Source: Halomarina pelagica (GTDB lineage Archaea; Halobacteriota; Halobacteria; Halobacteriales; Haloarculaceae). From it: a stretch of DNA of 64,000 nucleotides. Shown here one piece after another: positions 17,437 to 27,253 of this stretch; within the stretch, counting starts at the first letter, position 1, and each line of letters starts with the position of its first letter. The DNA lies in the NCBI RefSeq assembly GCF_024228315.1, contig NZ_CP100455.1:186001-250000 (forward strand). Direction: 5' to 3'. The position numbers were made by a program, and so were the translations under genes. The notes below the pieces were generated by a model. The model saw nothing but the letters and a program-made list of their open reading frames with translations. It was not told where the DNA came from and made no database searches.

Positions 17437-17775
17437 CCGTCACCGTTCATCCGGTAGGACCGCGAGGCGTATAGAGCGTTAGGTCCGGCCGCCGGGGGTC
17501 TCGGAACTGGCGGTACAAAGCGATTAATATTGCTTACCCGATATCTGGTGCAGTTGGTACTGACCCTCTTCGACGAACAGATCGGACCCTGGTGGCTCGG
17601 GAGTCCCATCGTCGTATCGATGCCCATCGTTCGATTCCACGATCGCGTCGAACGGCTTCGGACACCGCTCTGCGACCGGCGTCATAGTTACACGCGAGAG
17701 GTGCCGTGCAGGCACCCACCTATTTGAGTTGTTATTTCTAACGCTTCCGACGTCTTTCGATCTCGGTATACGGGA
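17437..17775. other. Intergenic region with one doubtful microORF
   Basis: 339 bp. A minus-strand frame (stop at 17524, possible ATG at 17685) could encode 53 acidic residues starting MTPVAERCPKPFDAIV. Codon bias is moderate and I do not recognise it. AT-rich patches near 17520-17535 and 17720-17745 may be promoter elements. Confidence 0.35.
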
Positions 17776-18540
17776 TCAGTCGATCTCGTCTCGGAACGCG
17801 TCGAGCGTCGTCCGCTTCGAGAGCGCGCCCTCGGGTTCCAGCGCGACGAACTCCAGTCCCCGTTCGTCGAGCAGGCGCTCGGCCCGCTCCGTGACCGACG
17901 GGGCGACGAGTATCCCGCGAACGTGTTCGTCCGCGCGCTCGCGCTCGGCCGCGTCGACGTACCGCGCGAGTTGACCGACCGCGTCGGGTCCGACCCGTCG
18001 ACGCTTCAACTCGACGATCACGGGCGTCCCCGAACGGTCCTCGCCGTAGATGTCGACCGCGCCGGCCGCGGTCGCGCGCTCGGTCGCCCGCGGCGAGAAG
18101 CCCTCCTCGACGAGCGACGGGTTCCGGAGGATGCGCTGGCGGAGGTCCTCCTCGCTGCCGACCAGTTCGAGGTCGTGCTCGTCGGTCAGTTCGAGCACCG
18201 ACACCTGATACACCGCGTCGAAGGCGATGTCCACCCGCTCCGGCGGGGTGCCTCGAATGCTGCGGACGTGGAGGCGGCCGTCGGTGAGGTGGGCGTCGTG
18301 GGCGCAGCCGGGCGGCTGCCAGTTGACGGGATCGCGCTGTTCAGGCCGGTGGACGAGCAGCGTCCCGTCGGGCTTCAGGATCACGAGCCGGTCGCCGGGA
18401 CCGAGATAGCTGGTCGTCCGCCCCTCGTAGTCGACCTCACACCGGCCGACGATCGTCACGACCGCGTCGGTCGTCAGGCCCTCCGTCACGAGGGCGTGGG
18501 CCCGCGAGGGGTCGGGCGCTGAGAGCGAGGTCACGGTCAT
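17776..18540 (-). CDS. nucS: Endonuclease NucS/EndoMS
   Basis: 254 residues, normal length. It has an N-terminal beta-barrel DNA-binding/dimer domain (about 20-120) and a C-terminal RecB-like nuclease domain with AGAVDIYGED (catalytic Asp), PVIVELKRRRVGPDAVGQLARY (E-x-K motif plus the following Gln) and LVAPSVTERAERLL. The family cuts branched DNA or mismatches and interacts with PCNA; in archaea and actinobacteria it provides non-MutS mismatch repair. The last residues (ALSKRTTLDAFRDEID) may be the PCNA-interacting tail. The ATG at 18540 overlaps the start of the divergent truncated gene at 18539. Confidence 0.92.
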   Translation of the reverse strand: MTVTSLSAPDPSRAHALVTEGLTTDAVVTIVGRCEVDYEGRTTSYLGPGDRLVILKPDGTLLVHRPEQRDPVNWQPPGCAHDAHLTDGRLHVRSIRGTPPERVDIAFDAVYQVSVLELTDEHDLELVGSEEDLRQRILRNPSLVEEGFSPRATERATAAGAVDIYGEDRSGTPVIVELKRRRVGPDAVGQLARYVDAAERERADEHVRGILVAPSVTERAERLLDERGLEFVALEPEGALSKRTTLDAFRDEID

Positions 18541-19216
18541 GGAGAGCGTCACGCGATACAGACGCCGGAGCGATATAGGATACTCGCTTGGCACCGAGGT
18601 GCGTCCGGTCTCCCCTTCCCGTTACACGAGGCCGCTGGCCGTCGGGTCGTGGTGCACGCTGTGTCTCCTCTCGGCCGTCGCCATGCTCCTCATGATCGCG
18701 CTCACCGTCGACGAGGTCGTCGCGATGGGGCAGTTCCTCCACCGACGAACCCGACGGGGGGAATCGCTGTGGCGCGCCTTCTGGATGGGCGGGACGTTTC
18801 CCGCGGCGGCGGCCGGCGTCGACGGCGAGACGCGAACGGACCCCGGGTCGGTCCGGTCGATGTTCTGGGGCGTCTCCGTTCCGTGGAATCTCCTCGTCGC
18901 GACGGGCCTCGGCCTCTGGCTGATGGCGTCGCCCGCCGTCTTCGGCACCGCCGGCGCGGCCGCGGACAGCAGCTACCTCGTCGGTGCCCTCGTCGTCACG
19001 TTCTCCGTCGTCGCGATGGGCGAACCCGCCCGGACGGTTCGCCTCGCGAACGTCCCCCTCGGCGCGTGGGTCGCCGCGGCACCGTGGGTACTCCAGGGAG
19101 CCCCGGCGATCGCGACGTGGAACGGCGTCGCCGTCGGCGTCCTCCTCGCGCTGGTCAGTATCCCTCGCGGCACGATAGCCTATCAGTATGGCATCTGGAA
19201 CCAGCACATCAGGTGA
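18539..19216 (+). pseudogene. N-terminally truncated VKOR-like plus SPW-repeat membrane protein
   Basis: 225 residues readable from 18539. GSWCTLCLLSAVAMLLMI (about 36-53) carries the C-x-x-C redox motif and last helix of vitamin K epoxide reductase-like proteins. The following DEVVAMGQFLHRR and GESLWRAFWMGG match the linker of such proteins, and the C-terminal half has SPW-type helices (AMGEPARTVRLANVPLGAWVAAAPW). The first VKOR helices, including the upstream Cys pair, are missing because nucS begins there. The frame has no independent promoter, so I consider it a fragment; it could still be translated. Confidence 0.55.
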
Positions 19217-19410
19217 GTTCGCGTACCTGTCGCGCTCGGGCAGCAGTACCCGCCGTCGATGACGTATCCCCGGGTAGTTTCGGTGTGATCTCCCATCGCC
19301 GTCGGCCTACGGGAGTGCGCCGGTTGTGCTTTCGGCCCGCGTTCGCGAACGGGGTCGAACCGCCGACCCGGAGTAACCTATTTCCCGGCCGGCACCGTTC
19401 GAACCGGTAG

Positions 19411-19992
19411 ATGACGCCCGTAACGGAGACCGCGCCGACGTCGGTCGCGCGGGAGGCCGAGCGCGGTATCAGATACGGGATCGTCGCCGTGTTCCTCGTC
19501 GGTCTCCGCCGGCGGAACGCGGGTGCGGTCGTGAACGCCGCCCTCGCGCTCGCGTTCACGTACCTCCCGGACGTCCTCGAACGCGAGTACGACGTCGAAT
19601 TCCGGCCGTGGCAGCGCGTGTACGCGGAGATCGCGACGCTCACGCACGCCGTCGGGATGCTCGGCCCGTACGACGACGTCTGGTGGTGGGACCACCTCAC
19701 GCACGCCCACTCCGCGACCCTTCTCGCCGGGATCGTCCACGCGGCCGCCCGGCGGCGCGGGCGCGAGCCCCGGCCGCGCGTCGTCGCCGTCGTCGTCTGC
19801 GTCGGGCTCCTCTGGGAACTCATGGAGTACGCCGTCCACGCCGCCGCCGACCGTCTCGGTCTCGAACCGTTTCTCGTCTCCTACGGACGGACCGACACCG
19901 TACTCGACCTCATCTTCGACCTCCTCGGTGCCTCGCTCGTCCTCGCGTTCGGCGACCGCATCCTCGACAACCTCACTGGGGGACGCGACTAA
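19411..19992 (+). CDS. YjdF/DUF2238-like integral membrane protein
   Basis: 193 residues with about five hydrophobic segments. Family signatures include the DDVWWWDHLTHAHSATLLAG region, LLWELMEYAVH, and YGRTDTVLDLIFDLLGA, whose His, Asp and Glu residues lie at membrane edges as in YjdF-family proteins. Function of the family is unknown. Monocistronic. Confidence 0.8.
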   Translation: MTPVTETAPTSVAREAERGIRYGIVAVFLVGLRRRNAGAVVNAALALAFTYLPDVLEREYDVEFRPWQRVYAEIATLTHAVGMLGPYDDVWWWDHLTHAHSATLLAGIVHAAARRRGREPRPRVVAVVVCVGLLWELMEYAVHAAADRLGLEPFLVSYGRTDTVLDLIFDLLGASLVLAFGDRILDNLTGGRD

Positions 19993-20124
19993 TACTGCCC
20001 GAGCGCGAACTGCCGCCGGCGACCGGTAGCGATGGCCGAATCGCCGTTCGACACCTAACGATGAGGGACGACGCTCAACGTGCATGCTCAACCTTTACTG
20101 ACGGTCCTGACGCACGTCCGTGAC

Positions 20125-21048
20125 ATGGACGTACTGGTCACCGGTGGCGACGGCTTCGTCGGTCGTCACCTCTGTGCCGAACTGGTCGATCGGGGGCACG
20201 CCGTCACCTCCCTGTCGCGGTCGCCCGATCCGGCGGTCCTTCCCGACGAGGTCGAGACGACCACCGGCGACGTGACGGACTACGGGTCGATCGAGGGGGC
20301 CTTCGAGGGGAGGGACGCCGCCGTGAATCTCACCGCCCTCCCGCCGCTCCACCAGCCCCGTCCGGGGACGTTCCACGACACCGTCTGTATCGGCGGCGCG
20401 ATGAACGCCGCCCACGCCGCCTCCGAACACGGGGTCGATCGGTACGTCGAGATGAGTTCGCTGGGGGCGGACGCACACAGCCCCATCGCCTACTGACGGA
20501 CCCAGGGTATCGGCGACGTGGTCGTTCGGTACTCGGATCTCGACTGGGTGATCCTGCGCCCGTCGTTCATCTTCGGGGAGGGAAGCGAGACGCTCGCGTT
20601 CGTACGGGAGTACACGACGCCGTACGTGACGGTCCTCCCGGACGGCGGCACGCACCCGACCTTCCAGCCGATCTGGGTCGAGGACGTGGCCGCGATGACT
20701 GCGGACGCCGTCGAACGGGACCGGCACGTCGGTCAGGTGTACGACCTTGGCGGGCCCGAGGTGCTGACGTTCGGCGACGTCACCCGGATGCTCTACCGGG
20801 CTGACGGGAGATCGACCAGGGTCCTCTCGGTGCCGATGCGGGTAGCGAAGATCGCGCTGTACGCGGCGGATCCGATCCCCTCCCTCCCGCTCGGCGTCGA
20901 TCAGGCGCGGGCGCTGGAGATGACGAACGTCGCCGAGCACAACGACGTGGACGCCTTCGGGTTCGACGAATCGGACCTGCTGGCGCTCCCGACGTATCTG
21001 AGCGACACGTCGAACAGGCCTGAACGAGTGATCAGGGGGCCGGGCTGA
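20125..21048 (+). pseudogene. NAD(P)-binding SDR/epimerase (complex I NDUFA9-like) with an in-frame stop
   Basis: The first part (20125-20496) has the Rossmann motif VTGGDGFVGRHLC and DAAVNLTALPPLHQP, and ends ...HSPIAY-stop at TGA 20494-20496. In exactly the same frame coding resumes, YSDLDWVILRPSFIFGEGSETLAF, and runs to 21048. The restored protein of about 307 residues matches the length of haloarchaeal NDUFA9-like SDRs. The stop falls at the conserved Tyr-x3-Lys region, where Tyr is present but the Lys position reads Gln, so both truncation and active-site loss are seen. Possible readthrough or sequencing error cannot be excluded. Confidence 0.7.
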
Positions 21049-21178
21049 TCGAGCGGAGTTCACGTCGGGTGAACTGTCTGTCCTCCTCGACAGCAGCCGA
21101 GTACGACGAATCATAGCGCCCGGCGGTAACGCTGGGGGCACCACGCTTTTCGATCTCCCCGGCGTACGTCGGAGCGCG

Positions 21179-21673
21179 ATGTCTCGAGAACGCTCCGACA
21201 CCGATCTTCGCGTGGGGCGGATCGCGCGGAAAGACGTGGTGTGCGTCCCCGACGATGCGACGATCGGCGAAGTCGCGCGAACGATGGTCGAGGCCAACGT
21301 GGGCGACGTTTTGGTCACGAAGGGTGACGAACTCGTCGGCATCGTCACCGACCGCGACCTGGTCGTCCACCTCCTCACCGACGAACACGGTACCAACGTC
21401 CTGGCCGAGGGTGGCTCCGGTTCGGAACTCACCGCCGGTGACCTCATGACCGGAGATCCTCTCACTATCGAGTCTGACGCCCGGATCCCCCGGTTGCTCC
21501 ACCATATGAACCAGGCGAGCGTGCGCCGAGTTCCAGTCGTCGAGGACGGGGATCTCGTGGGGATCGTGACGTTCGACGACCTCGTCGTCCACCTGGCGGG
21601 CGAGAGCGCACACGTGGCCGCGCAACTCGACAGTCTTTCGGACGTCGTCCACGCGGAGTCGCCGGCGAAGTGA
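21179..21673 (+). CDS. CBS-domain pair protein
   Basis: 164 residues forming two CBS motifs (about 10-65 and 80-145): VCVPDDATIGEVARTMVEANVGDVLVTKGDELVGIVTDRDL and DLMTGDPLTIESDARIPRLL...VRRVPVVEDGDLVGIVTFDDLV. Such Bateman modules bind adenosine nucleotides and regulate partners; no effector domain is fused. A T-rich TATA-like element about 28 nt upstream suggests leaderless transcription. Confidence 0.9.
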   Translation: MSRERSDTDLRVGRIARKDVVCVPDDATIGEVARTMVEANVGDVLVTKGDELVGIVTDRDLVVHLLTDEHGTNVLAEGGSGSELTAGDLMTGDPLTIESDARIPRLLHHMNQASVRRVPVVEDGDLVGIVTFDDLVVHLAGESAHVAAQLDSLSDVVHAESPAK

Positions 21674-21746
21674 GCGGACGGTTCCCGCCCGCCTCTCCAC
21701 GGGCCGCGGTCGCTCGAATCGAAATAGGAACGTCGACTACCGGGCG

Positions 21747-22283
21747 CTACTCGTCGGCGACGTACAGGTAGCCGAGGAGTCCGACGAGCGCCGTCTGTGC
21801 CAGCTTATCCACGAGCCCGATACCCGTCGCGTGCGGAAATCCGGCGTTGATCCACAGCAGCAGTTGTACGGCCGTGTACGGTATCCCTGTAAGGTAGAGG
21901 AGCCGCCGATTCGCCCCCAGCAGGAAGAGGACGATCGCCCCGACGAACCCGCCACCCGCGAGGAGCATCACGGTTTCGCCGTGAGCGAAGAAGAGATAGA
22001 GGTGGACGATCGCCGTGAGGGTGGCGAGACCGACCGCGAGGCCGTCGAGTCGATCGGTCGATTCGACGCGGTTCTCCCGCCACGAGTACCAGTACGCCGG
22101 CGCGACGGGAATCGCGACGAGCGCGACGATCCCCGCGAGCGTCGTCACGCCGACGTGGCCCGACGCCTCGTCGGACGCGTGTGCGTCGCCGTCAGCTGCG
22201 ACACCGCCAGTCATCAGCAGCGCGACTGCGAGTACGATAAAACTGGCAGTCACGAACTGACGTCTGGACGTACTGGCTAACAT
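21747..22283 (-). CDS. Membrane protein with signal peptide, DUF7475-like, unknown
   Basis: 178 residues. Residues 1-30 are a signal peptide (RRQFVTASFIVLAVALLM...VAA) followed by an Asp/His-rich extracellular segment (DGDAHASDEASGH) and about five helices. His residues in both the exported stretch and helix 3 (HLYLFFAHGE) could bind metal, but this is speculative. Family function unknown. Confidence 0.65.
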   Translation of the reverse strand: MLASTSRRQFVTASFIVLAVALLMTGGVAADGDAHASDEASGHVGVTTLAGIVALVAIPVAPAYWYSWRENRVESTDRLDGLAVGLATLTAIVHLYLFFAHGETVMLLAGGGFVGAIVLFLLGANRRLLYLTGIPYTAVQLLLWINAGFPHATGIGLVDKLAQTALVGLLGYLYVADE

Positions 22284-22648
22284 AACTGATCCCAGTATTA
22301 CTTCTGGAAAAAATCTTTCGTTGTTCGGTTTCTACTATGCACCTCCTACTTATTTTGCTTTGAGAATGTCCACTCGGTCAGGGTGAACTGGTCGCTCGAC
22401 CGTATCTGCTTTTGGGAGTATTCCGCTCCGCTCTCATCGACACTCGTGGCGTTACAACGTGGCACGGGGGAATAGTTACTCCCGACAGCTACCGTGCACC
22501 AGCGATTACCAGTAACGTAATATCGTCGACAGCAGTATACTGACTGGAGGAAAGGGGGTGCCACGGCTCTCCGTAAGAGCCCTGGGTCGCCGTTACCGGG
22601 CGTGAATTGTTCACTCGGAAGGTGCTACCTGGGTGGTCGTGGTGCCCG
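22284..22648. other. Intergenic region before the SulP permease
   Basis: About 365 bp. AT-rich elements at 22300-22325 (on the complement, promoter side of the 21747-22283 gene) and around 22335-22370 are visible. No ORF with codon bias. Confidence 0.4.
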
Positions 22649-24376
22649 GTGAGACACGTGCGAACGCCATACGTCGAGAAGGAGGAGATCGAACGTCGCG
22701 CGACCCAACTCAGGGTATCGCTACCGACTCGGTCGAGCCTGCGGTCGGACCTCCCGGCGGGAGTCGCTGTCGCGCTCGTTAGCGTTCCCGAGGCGATGGG
22801 ATACGCCCTGATCGCCGGTGTCGACCCCATCTACGGGTTGTACACGGGGATCGTGACGGCACTCGTCGGGGCACTGACTGCGAGTTCTCGGTTCATGATC
22901 ATCACTCTGACTAACGCGATCGCACTCGTGGTCGCAGACTCCCTCGGTACCCTCGGCGGGCCCGAACAGCTCCCGGCCCTGTTCACGCTGACGCTGCTCG
23001 TCGGAGGGATCCAATTGCTCCTCGGTATTCTGAATCTCGGTGGCCTGATCCGCTACGTCAACGACGAGGTGATGACTGGCTTCATTATCGCCACTGCCGC
23101 ATTACTCGTTCTCGGACAGCTCGAGACGCTCGTCGGCTACGCGAATACGATCGATGGTGTCGTCCTCGTTCGAACGATCACGCTCCTCCAGAATGTAGAC
23201 GGATGGAACGTCGCGACATCGACGGTCGGGTTGGGGACGATCATCGTCATCCTGCTACTCAAACGGTCATCGTGGGGTCGATACGCCGAAGTGGTGGCGA
23301 TCGTCCTCGCAGCGTCGGTCGTCGCGGCGTTCGACAGTACATCGATCCGGGTCGTCGGTGACGTCGCAGCGGTTCCAAATCGACTCCCCACGCCCGTGGT
23401 TCCCGACGCGCAATTGGCTCCATCGATCGTCACCGGAGCACTGGCAGTGGCGATCATCGCGCTGATCGAGAGTGCGGGAATCAGCGCCGCGTTTTCGGAC
23501 CCGGAGAGGGAACGGACCGATCAGTCGCGTAACTTCAGCGCACACGGGATCGCGAACATCGTCGGGGGACTCTTTCAAGCACTTCCGGGGGGCGGTTCGT
23601 TCTCACGTACGGGGATAAACGTCAGTAGCGGAGCAGAGACGCGTTGGGCCGGGGTGTACTCCGGAGTCGTCCTCGCGATCATCGTTCTGTTCGCCGGTCC
23701 GCTCGTGGAGCTAATCCCGATGGCGAGCCTGGCAGGACTCTTGATCGTGATCGGCCTCGAGATCATCGTAAACGAGTGGGGGGACGCCGTTCGCTCGTGG
23801 ACGGTGTCGAAGACGGCCAGTATCGCGATGTTCGCGACCTTCGTCATCGGCGTCTGGATCTCGCTCGAACTCGCGGTCTTCGCCGGTGTGGCCCTCTCCT
23901 TACTTCTGTACGTCTACACGTCGGCGACCGATGTCGAGTTAGAACGGCTGATCCCGAGAGGTCCGTGCCACTTCGAAGCAGGACCGTTTCCAGACACGCT
24001 CCCGTCTAACCAGGTCACGATCTTTTATCCACGGAGTAGCCTCTATTTTGCGAGCGTATACACGCTCGCAGATCACCTTCCGGCCGCTGACAGCGCTGAA
24101 CACGCGATCGTAGTGCTGAGACTCCGGGGACGGGACGAACTCAGTAACACGTTCGTCAATTGGCTCGAACAGTACATCGAGAATCTGCGTAGCGCGGGTA
24201 ACGACATCGTCCTCTCCGGCGTGAGTGCCGAATTGATCGACGAACTCGGCCGTGTGGGATTGATCCAGGTTCTCGGTCCGGGGCACGTTTTCGAGAAGGA
24301 GTCCGTACTCGGCGCTTCGACGCAGAACGCACTGATGACCGCGACGGCGCGACTAGCGGAGGAGGAGGCGCGATAA
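22649..24376 (+). CDS. SulP family anion permease with STAS domain
   Basis: 575 residues from GTG 22649. The SLC26/SulP core includes LPAGVAVALVSVPEAMGYALIAGVDPIYGLYTGIV (helices 1-2), NDEVMTGFI, ISAAFSDPERERTDQSRNF, GGLFQALPGGGSFSRTGIN and a C-terminal STAS domain (about 455-555, VTIFYPRSSLYFASVYTLAD, VVLRLRGRDELSNTFVNWLE). Substrates in this family are sulfate, bicarbonate or other anions. GC at third positions is lower and ATC/ATT use freer than in flanking genes, hinting at acquisition. The exact start is uncertain (TTG 22607 or GTG 22658 also possible). Confidence 0.85.
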   Translation: MRHVRTPYVEKEEIERRATQLRVSLPTRSSLRSDLPAGVAVALVSVPEAMGYALIAGVDPIYGLYTGIVTALVGALTASSRFMIITLTNAIALVVADSLGTLGGPEQLPALFTLTLLVGGIQLLLGILNLGGLIRYVNDEVMTGFIIATAALLVLGQLETLVGYANTIDGVVLVRTITLLQNVDGWNVATSTVGLGTIIVILLLKRSSWGRYAEVVAIVLAASVVAAFDSTSIRVVGDVAAVPNRLPTPVVPDAQLAPSIVTGALAVAIIALIESAGISAAFSDPERERTDQSRNFSAHGIANIVGGLFQALPGGGSFSRTGINVSSGAETRWAGVYSGVVLAIIVLFAGPLVELIPMASLAGLLIVIGLEIIVNEWGDAVRSWTVSKTASIAMFATFVIGVWISLELAVFAGVALSLLLYVYTSATDVELERLIPRGPCHFEAGPFPDTLPSNQVTIFYPRSSLYFASVYTLADHLPAADSAEHAIVVLRLRGRDELSNTFVNWLEQYIENLRSAGNDIVLSGVSAELIDELGRVGLIQVLGPGHVFEKESVLGASTQNALMTATARLAEEEAR

Positions 24377-24591
24377 GCCCCTAGGATTCGACAGACCACG
24401 CTAACGAGGAGGACGCCGCGCCGGTGGACAGGAGGTGGCGTGGGGAGTCGACACCGATGTTCGACTCGATGAATTCCGGGGAACACTGCTATCTTGGCGG
24501 TGTCGTGGTACGACTCTGTGCCGTCGTTCCACGATCGGATCAGAGTGGTAGGGTCTTCACGCTCATGCCCGTTGTGGTCTGTTCCCCTCCG

Positions 24592-25230
24592 TCACTCCGG
24601 GAGTTCGTCGATCAGTACCGTCGCCGTGCCGTGGACGACGATTTCCTCGGCCTCGTTCTCGACCCGCGTCGTGAGTCGATACCGGTCGTTCTCGAGTGCT
24701 TCGACGATCTCACAGCGCGCCGTCAACGTCTCCCCGACGTCGACGGGACGACTGAACTCGACGTTCTGCGACAGGTAGATCGAGAGGCCGGGGAAGCACG
24801 CTAGCGCGGCGCTGATCATCCCGGACACGAGCGTTCCGTGAACGATGCGTCGCCCGAACCGTGTCTTCTCGGCGAAGGCGTCGTTGAGGTGCACCGCGTT
24901 CGTGTCGCTCGTCGCCTCGGCGAACTTCCGTACGTCGTCGTCGGTGATGGCTTTCGTGAACGCGACGCGATCGCCGACGCCCAGCGTTCCCGGCTCTCGA
25001 ATCTCGACGTCGAACTCCCCCTTCGCCCGTCCGTACGGAAGGCGAGGGACGGCCACGCCGAGAACCTCGGTGAGGTGAGGGTGCGGTGTCTCGACGTACT
25101 CCGCCGGCGCGGTTACGAACAGGTCGTGGCAGTCCGTAGAACAGAAGCGGTAGGTCACCCCCTCGTACTCGGCGGTCTCTTCTGTATTTGATGCTATCAC
25201 TTCCATGCCGCAGACGGGATCGATCGTCAT
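24592..25230 (-). CDS. YHS-domain and MaoC-like hydratase fusion
   Basis: 212 residues. Residues 1-45 are a YHS (TRASH-like) metal-binding domain: DPVCGMEV and YRFCSTDCHDLFVTAP with the Cys residues conserved. Residues about 70-205 are a MaoC/hot-dog domain with the hydratase signature ...FAEATSDTNAVHLNDAFAEKTRFGRRIVHGTLVSG. MaoC proteins hydrate enoyl-CoA; YHS domains bind copper or other soft metals. The start is put at ATG 25230 (GTG 25236 precedes it). Next to copper genes, a metal-sensing hydratase is possible but unproven. Confidence 0.85.
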   Translation of the reverse strand: MTIDPVCGMEVIASNTEETAEYEGVTYRFCSTDCHDLFVTAPAEYVETPHPHLTEVLGVAVPRLPYGRAKGEFDVEIREPGTLGVGDRVAFTKAITDDDVRKFAEATSDTNAVHLNDAFAEKTRFGRRIVHGTLVSGMISAALACFPGLSIYLSQNVEFSRPVDVGETLTARCEIVEALENDRYRLTTRVENEAEEIVVHGTATVLIDELPE

Positions 25231-25830
25231 CGTCACCTCCCCCTTTCGTCCGACGAGCCGGTGCGCTATGAAGTCCTAGTGCTGCTCGTCAGAGAGACGA
25301 CGTTCCCTGACACTCCCGTTCACGCGAATCGGGACCAGGACGGGGAGGAGCGTCCCCGCCGAGATTCGGCTCGGGGACCGAAGAGCGCGCCCCCTCCCCG
25401 TCTCTGGTACCACGGGAGATCGCCCCTGGCGTACCGACGGCGGCCACCGCTCGGTATCAGGGACGAGTCGACTGGACCGGGTCGCTGCTCGACAGCGTCG
25501 CGGAGAGTCGTGAGGGCCGTGACATCCTGTGTACGTACGGGCAGGACACGATAGTAGTCATCGAAGGGACGTAGAGGGCGTGCGTGACTCGTCGAAATTT
25601 TCCGACGAGAGCCGAGTCGTCGCGCGATACTCCCCGATGAGTACTGACGAACGTCGATGAATTACTCGTGAGACGTGAGCGAACCTTATTGCCGACTGTG
25701 TCCACCTAGTAGACAGGATGACGTACAGCTTCGAGCAGCACACGAAACCACTGTCCGAGACCGTTACGGCCCGGGAAACCGCGGCGCGTCCGGGAATCGA
25801 TCCCACGAACCACGGCGAACTCGATCGAAG
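25231..25830. other. Intergenic region before the multicopper oxidase
   Basis: About 600 bp. A plus frame ending with TAG near 25575 reads LLDSVAESREGRDILCTYGQ and VVIEGT with moderate codon bias but no start or recognised family; it may be a decayed gene. AT-rich DNA at about 25655-25700 may hold the promoter of the downstream oxidase. Confidence 0.35.
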
Positions 25831-27237
25831 GTGCCCGTAATAGTCCCCCCGGTCACTCGCCGGCAGGTGCTTCGGATCGCCGGGGGAGGGGTAGTTGGCA
25901 CGCTCGCCGGCTGTACGTCGCTACAGCCACGCGCAGGGCCTGGATACGACGACGGGAGCGCGCCGAACGCACCACCTGGGAGACCGGATCGAGAATATCG
26001 GCTCCGTACTACCCCCGGTACCGCCGACGTCGGAGGAGGCGGGGCGTATCGAACGTGGCTGTACAACGATCAGTTTCCCGGTCCCGAACTCCGCGCTCTC
26101 GAAGGGGAGCGGTTGCGCGTCACGGTGACCAACGGGCTATCGGAGGGCACGACCGTCCACTGGCACGGCATTCCGCTCCCGAATCCGATGGACGGCGTGC
26201 CCGACGTAACGCAGCCCGCGATCGAACCGGATCGGTCGTTCGAGTACGAATACCAGGTCCCGGTATCGGGGACGTACTTCTATCACAGCCACGTGGGGCT
26301 ACAGCCCGATCGCGGACTCTACGGCCCACTCATCGTCGAGGAACGGGAGCCACACGTCGACTACGACCGGGAGTACACGCTCATGCTGGACGATTATCTC
26401 CCCGACGCCCCGCGACCGACGCCCGGCGGTGGGGGGATGGGAGGTCACGGGGGGATGAACGACCCGGATCGGCCGGAGTATACCGGATTGCTCCTCAACG
26501 GGAGGCGACCGTCAGCGCCGCCGATCTTCGACGTTCGCGAGAGCGAGCGCGTCCGGCTTCGGTTCGTCAACGCGAGTAGCGCGACGACGTTCGGGGTACG
26601 CATCGGCGGTCATCCGCTCTCGATCACGCACGCCGACGGTCAACCCGTCGAGCCGGTGACCGTCGACGCGTTCGAGTTCGGTTCCGGGGAGCGGTACGAC
26701 GCTATCGTGACGGCGGACGACCCCGGAACCTGGGAGATCCAGGCGGTCGCCATCGACGGAACAGAGCGGCCGGCCCGTGGTATCCTCCGGTACGATACCG
26801 CCGATGGACCCCCCGTTCCACCCGAGCGCCCAGGGACGGTGCTCGGCTACGAGGACCTCCGATCGACACGGTCGCTGGATCGGTTCAGCGGATCTCCCGA
26901 TCGAACGTTCGATCTGAGCCTCTCGGGGAACATGATGGGGTCGGGCGCGTGGCTGATCGACGGACAGGCCTATCCCCGCGCCGACCCACTCCCGATCAGC
27001 GAGGGTGAACACGTTCGCGTTCGACTGACGAACCGGAGTCCCATGCTCCACCCCATGCACTTACACGGACACTTCTTCCGCGTCGGCGACGCACTCAAGG
27101 ATACCGTCGTGGTTCCCGCTCGCATGGGAACCGTGACGTTCGATTTCGTCGCCGACAACCCCGGAGACTGGCTGTTTCACTGTCACAACCTCTATCACCT
27201 CGAAGCGGGAATGGCCCGGGTCTTCGAGTACAGGTGA
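25831..27237 (+). CDS. Multicopper oxidase, Tat-exported lipoprotein (CueO/laccase type)
   Basis: 468 residues. RRQVLRIAGGGVVGTLAGC is a Tat signal ending in a lipobox, so the protein is exported folded and lipid-anchored. All four copper motifs are visible: HWHG (about 107-110), YHSHVG, LHPMHLHGH and FHCHNLYHLEAGM, giving type 1, 2 and 3 sites. A Gly/Met/His loop (GGGGMGGHGGMND, about 200-212) resembles the Met-rich insert of cuprous oxidases. Start GTG 25831 chosen because it directly precedes the Tat motif; an upstream in-frame extension to 25675 is not signal-like. Likely role: oxidation of Cu(I), matching CopA/CopZ a few kb away. Confidence 0.9.
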   Translation: MPVIVPPVTRRQVLRIAGGGVVGTLAGCTSLQPRAGPGYDDGSAPNAPPGRPDREYRLRTTPGTADVGGGGAYRTWLYNDQFPGPELRALEGERLRVTVTNGLSEGTTVHWHGIPLPNPMDGVPDVTQPAIEPDRSFEYEYQVPVSGTYFYHSHVGLQPDRGLYGPLIVEEREPHVDYDREYTLMLDDYLPDAPRPTPGGGGMGGHGGMNDPDRPEYTGLLLNGRRPSAPPIFDVRESERVRLRFVNASSATTFGVRIGGHPLSITHADGQPVEPVTVDAFEFGSGERYDAIVTADDPGTWEIQAVAIDGTERPARGILRYDTADGPPVPPERPGTVLGYEDLRSTRSLDRFSGSPDRTFDLSLSGNMMGSGAWLIDGQAYPRADPLPISEGEHVRVRLTNRSPMLHPMHLHGHFFRVGDALKDTVVVPARMGTVTFDFVADNPGDWLFHCHNLYHLEAGMARVFEYR

Positions 27238-27253
27238 GGTCACGGGAGAATCC

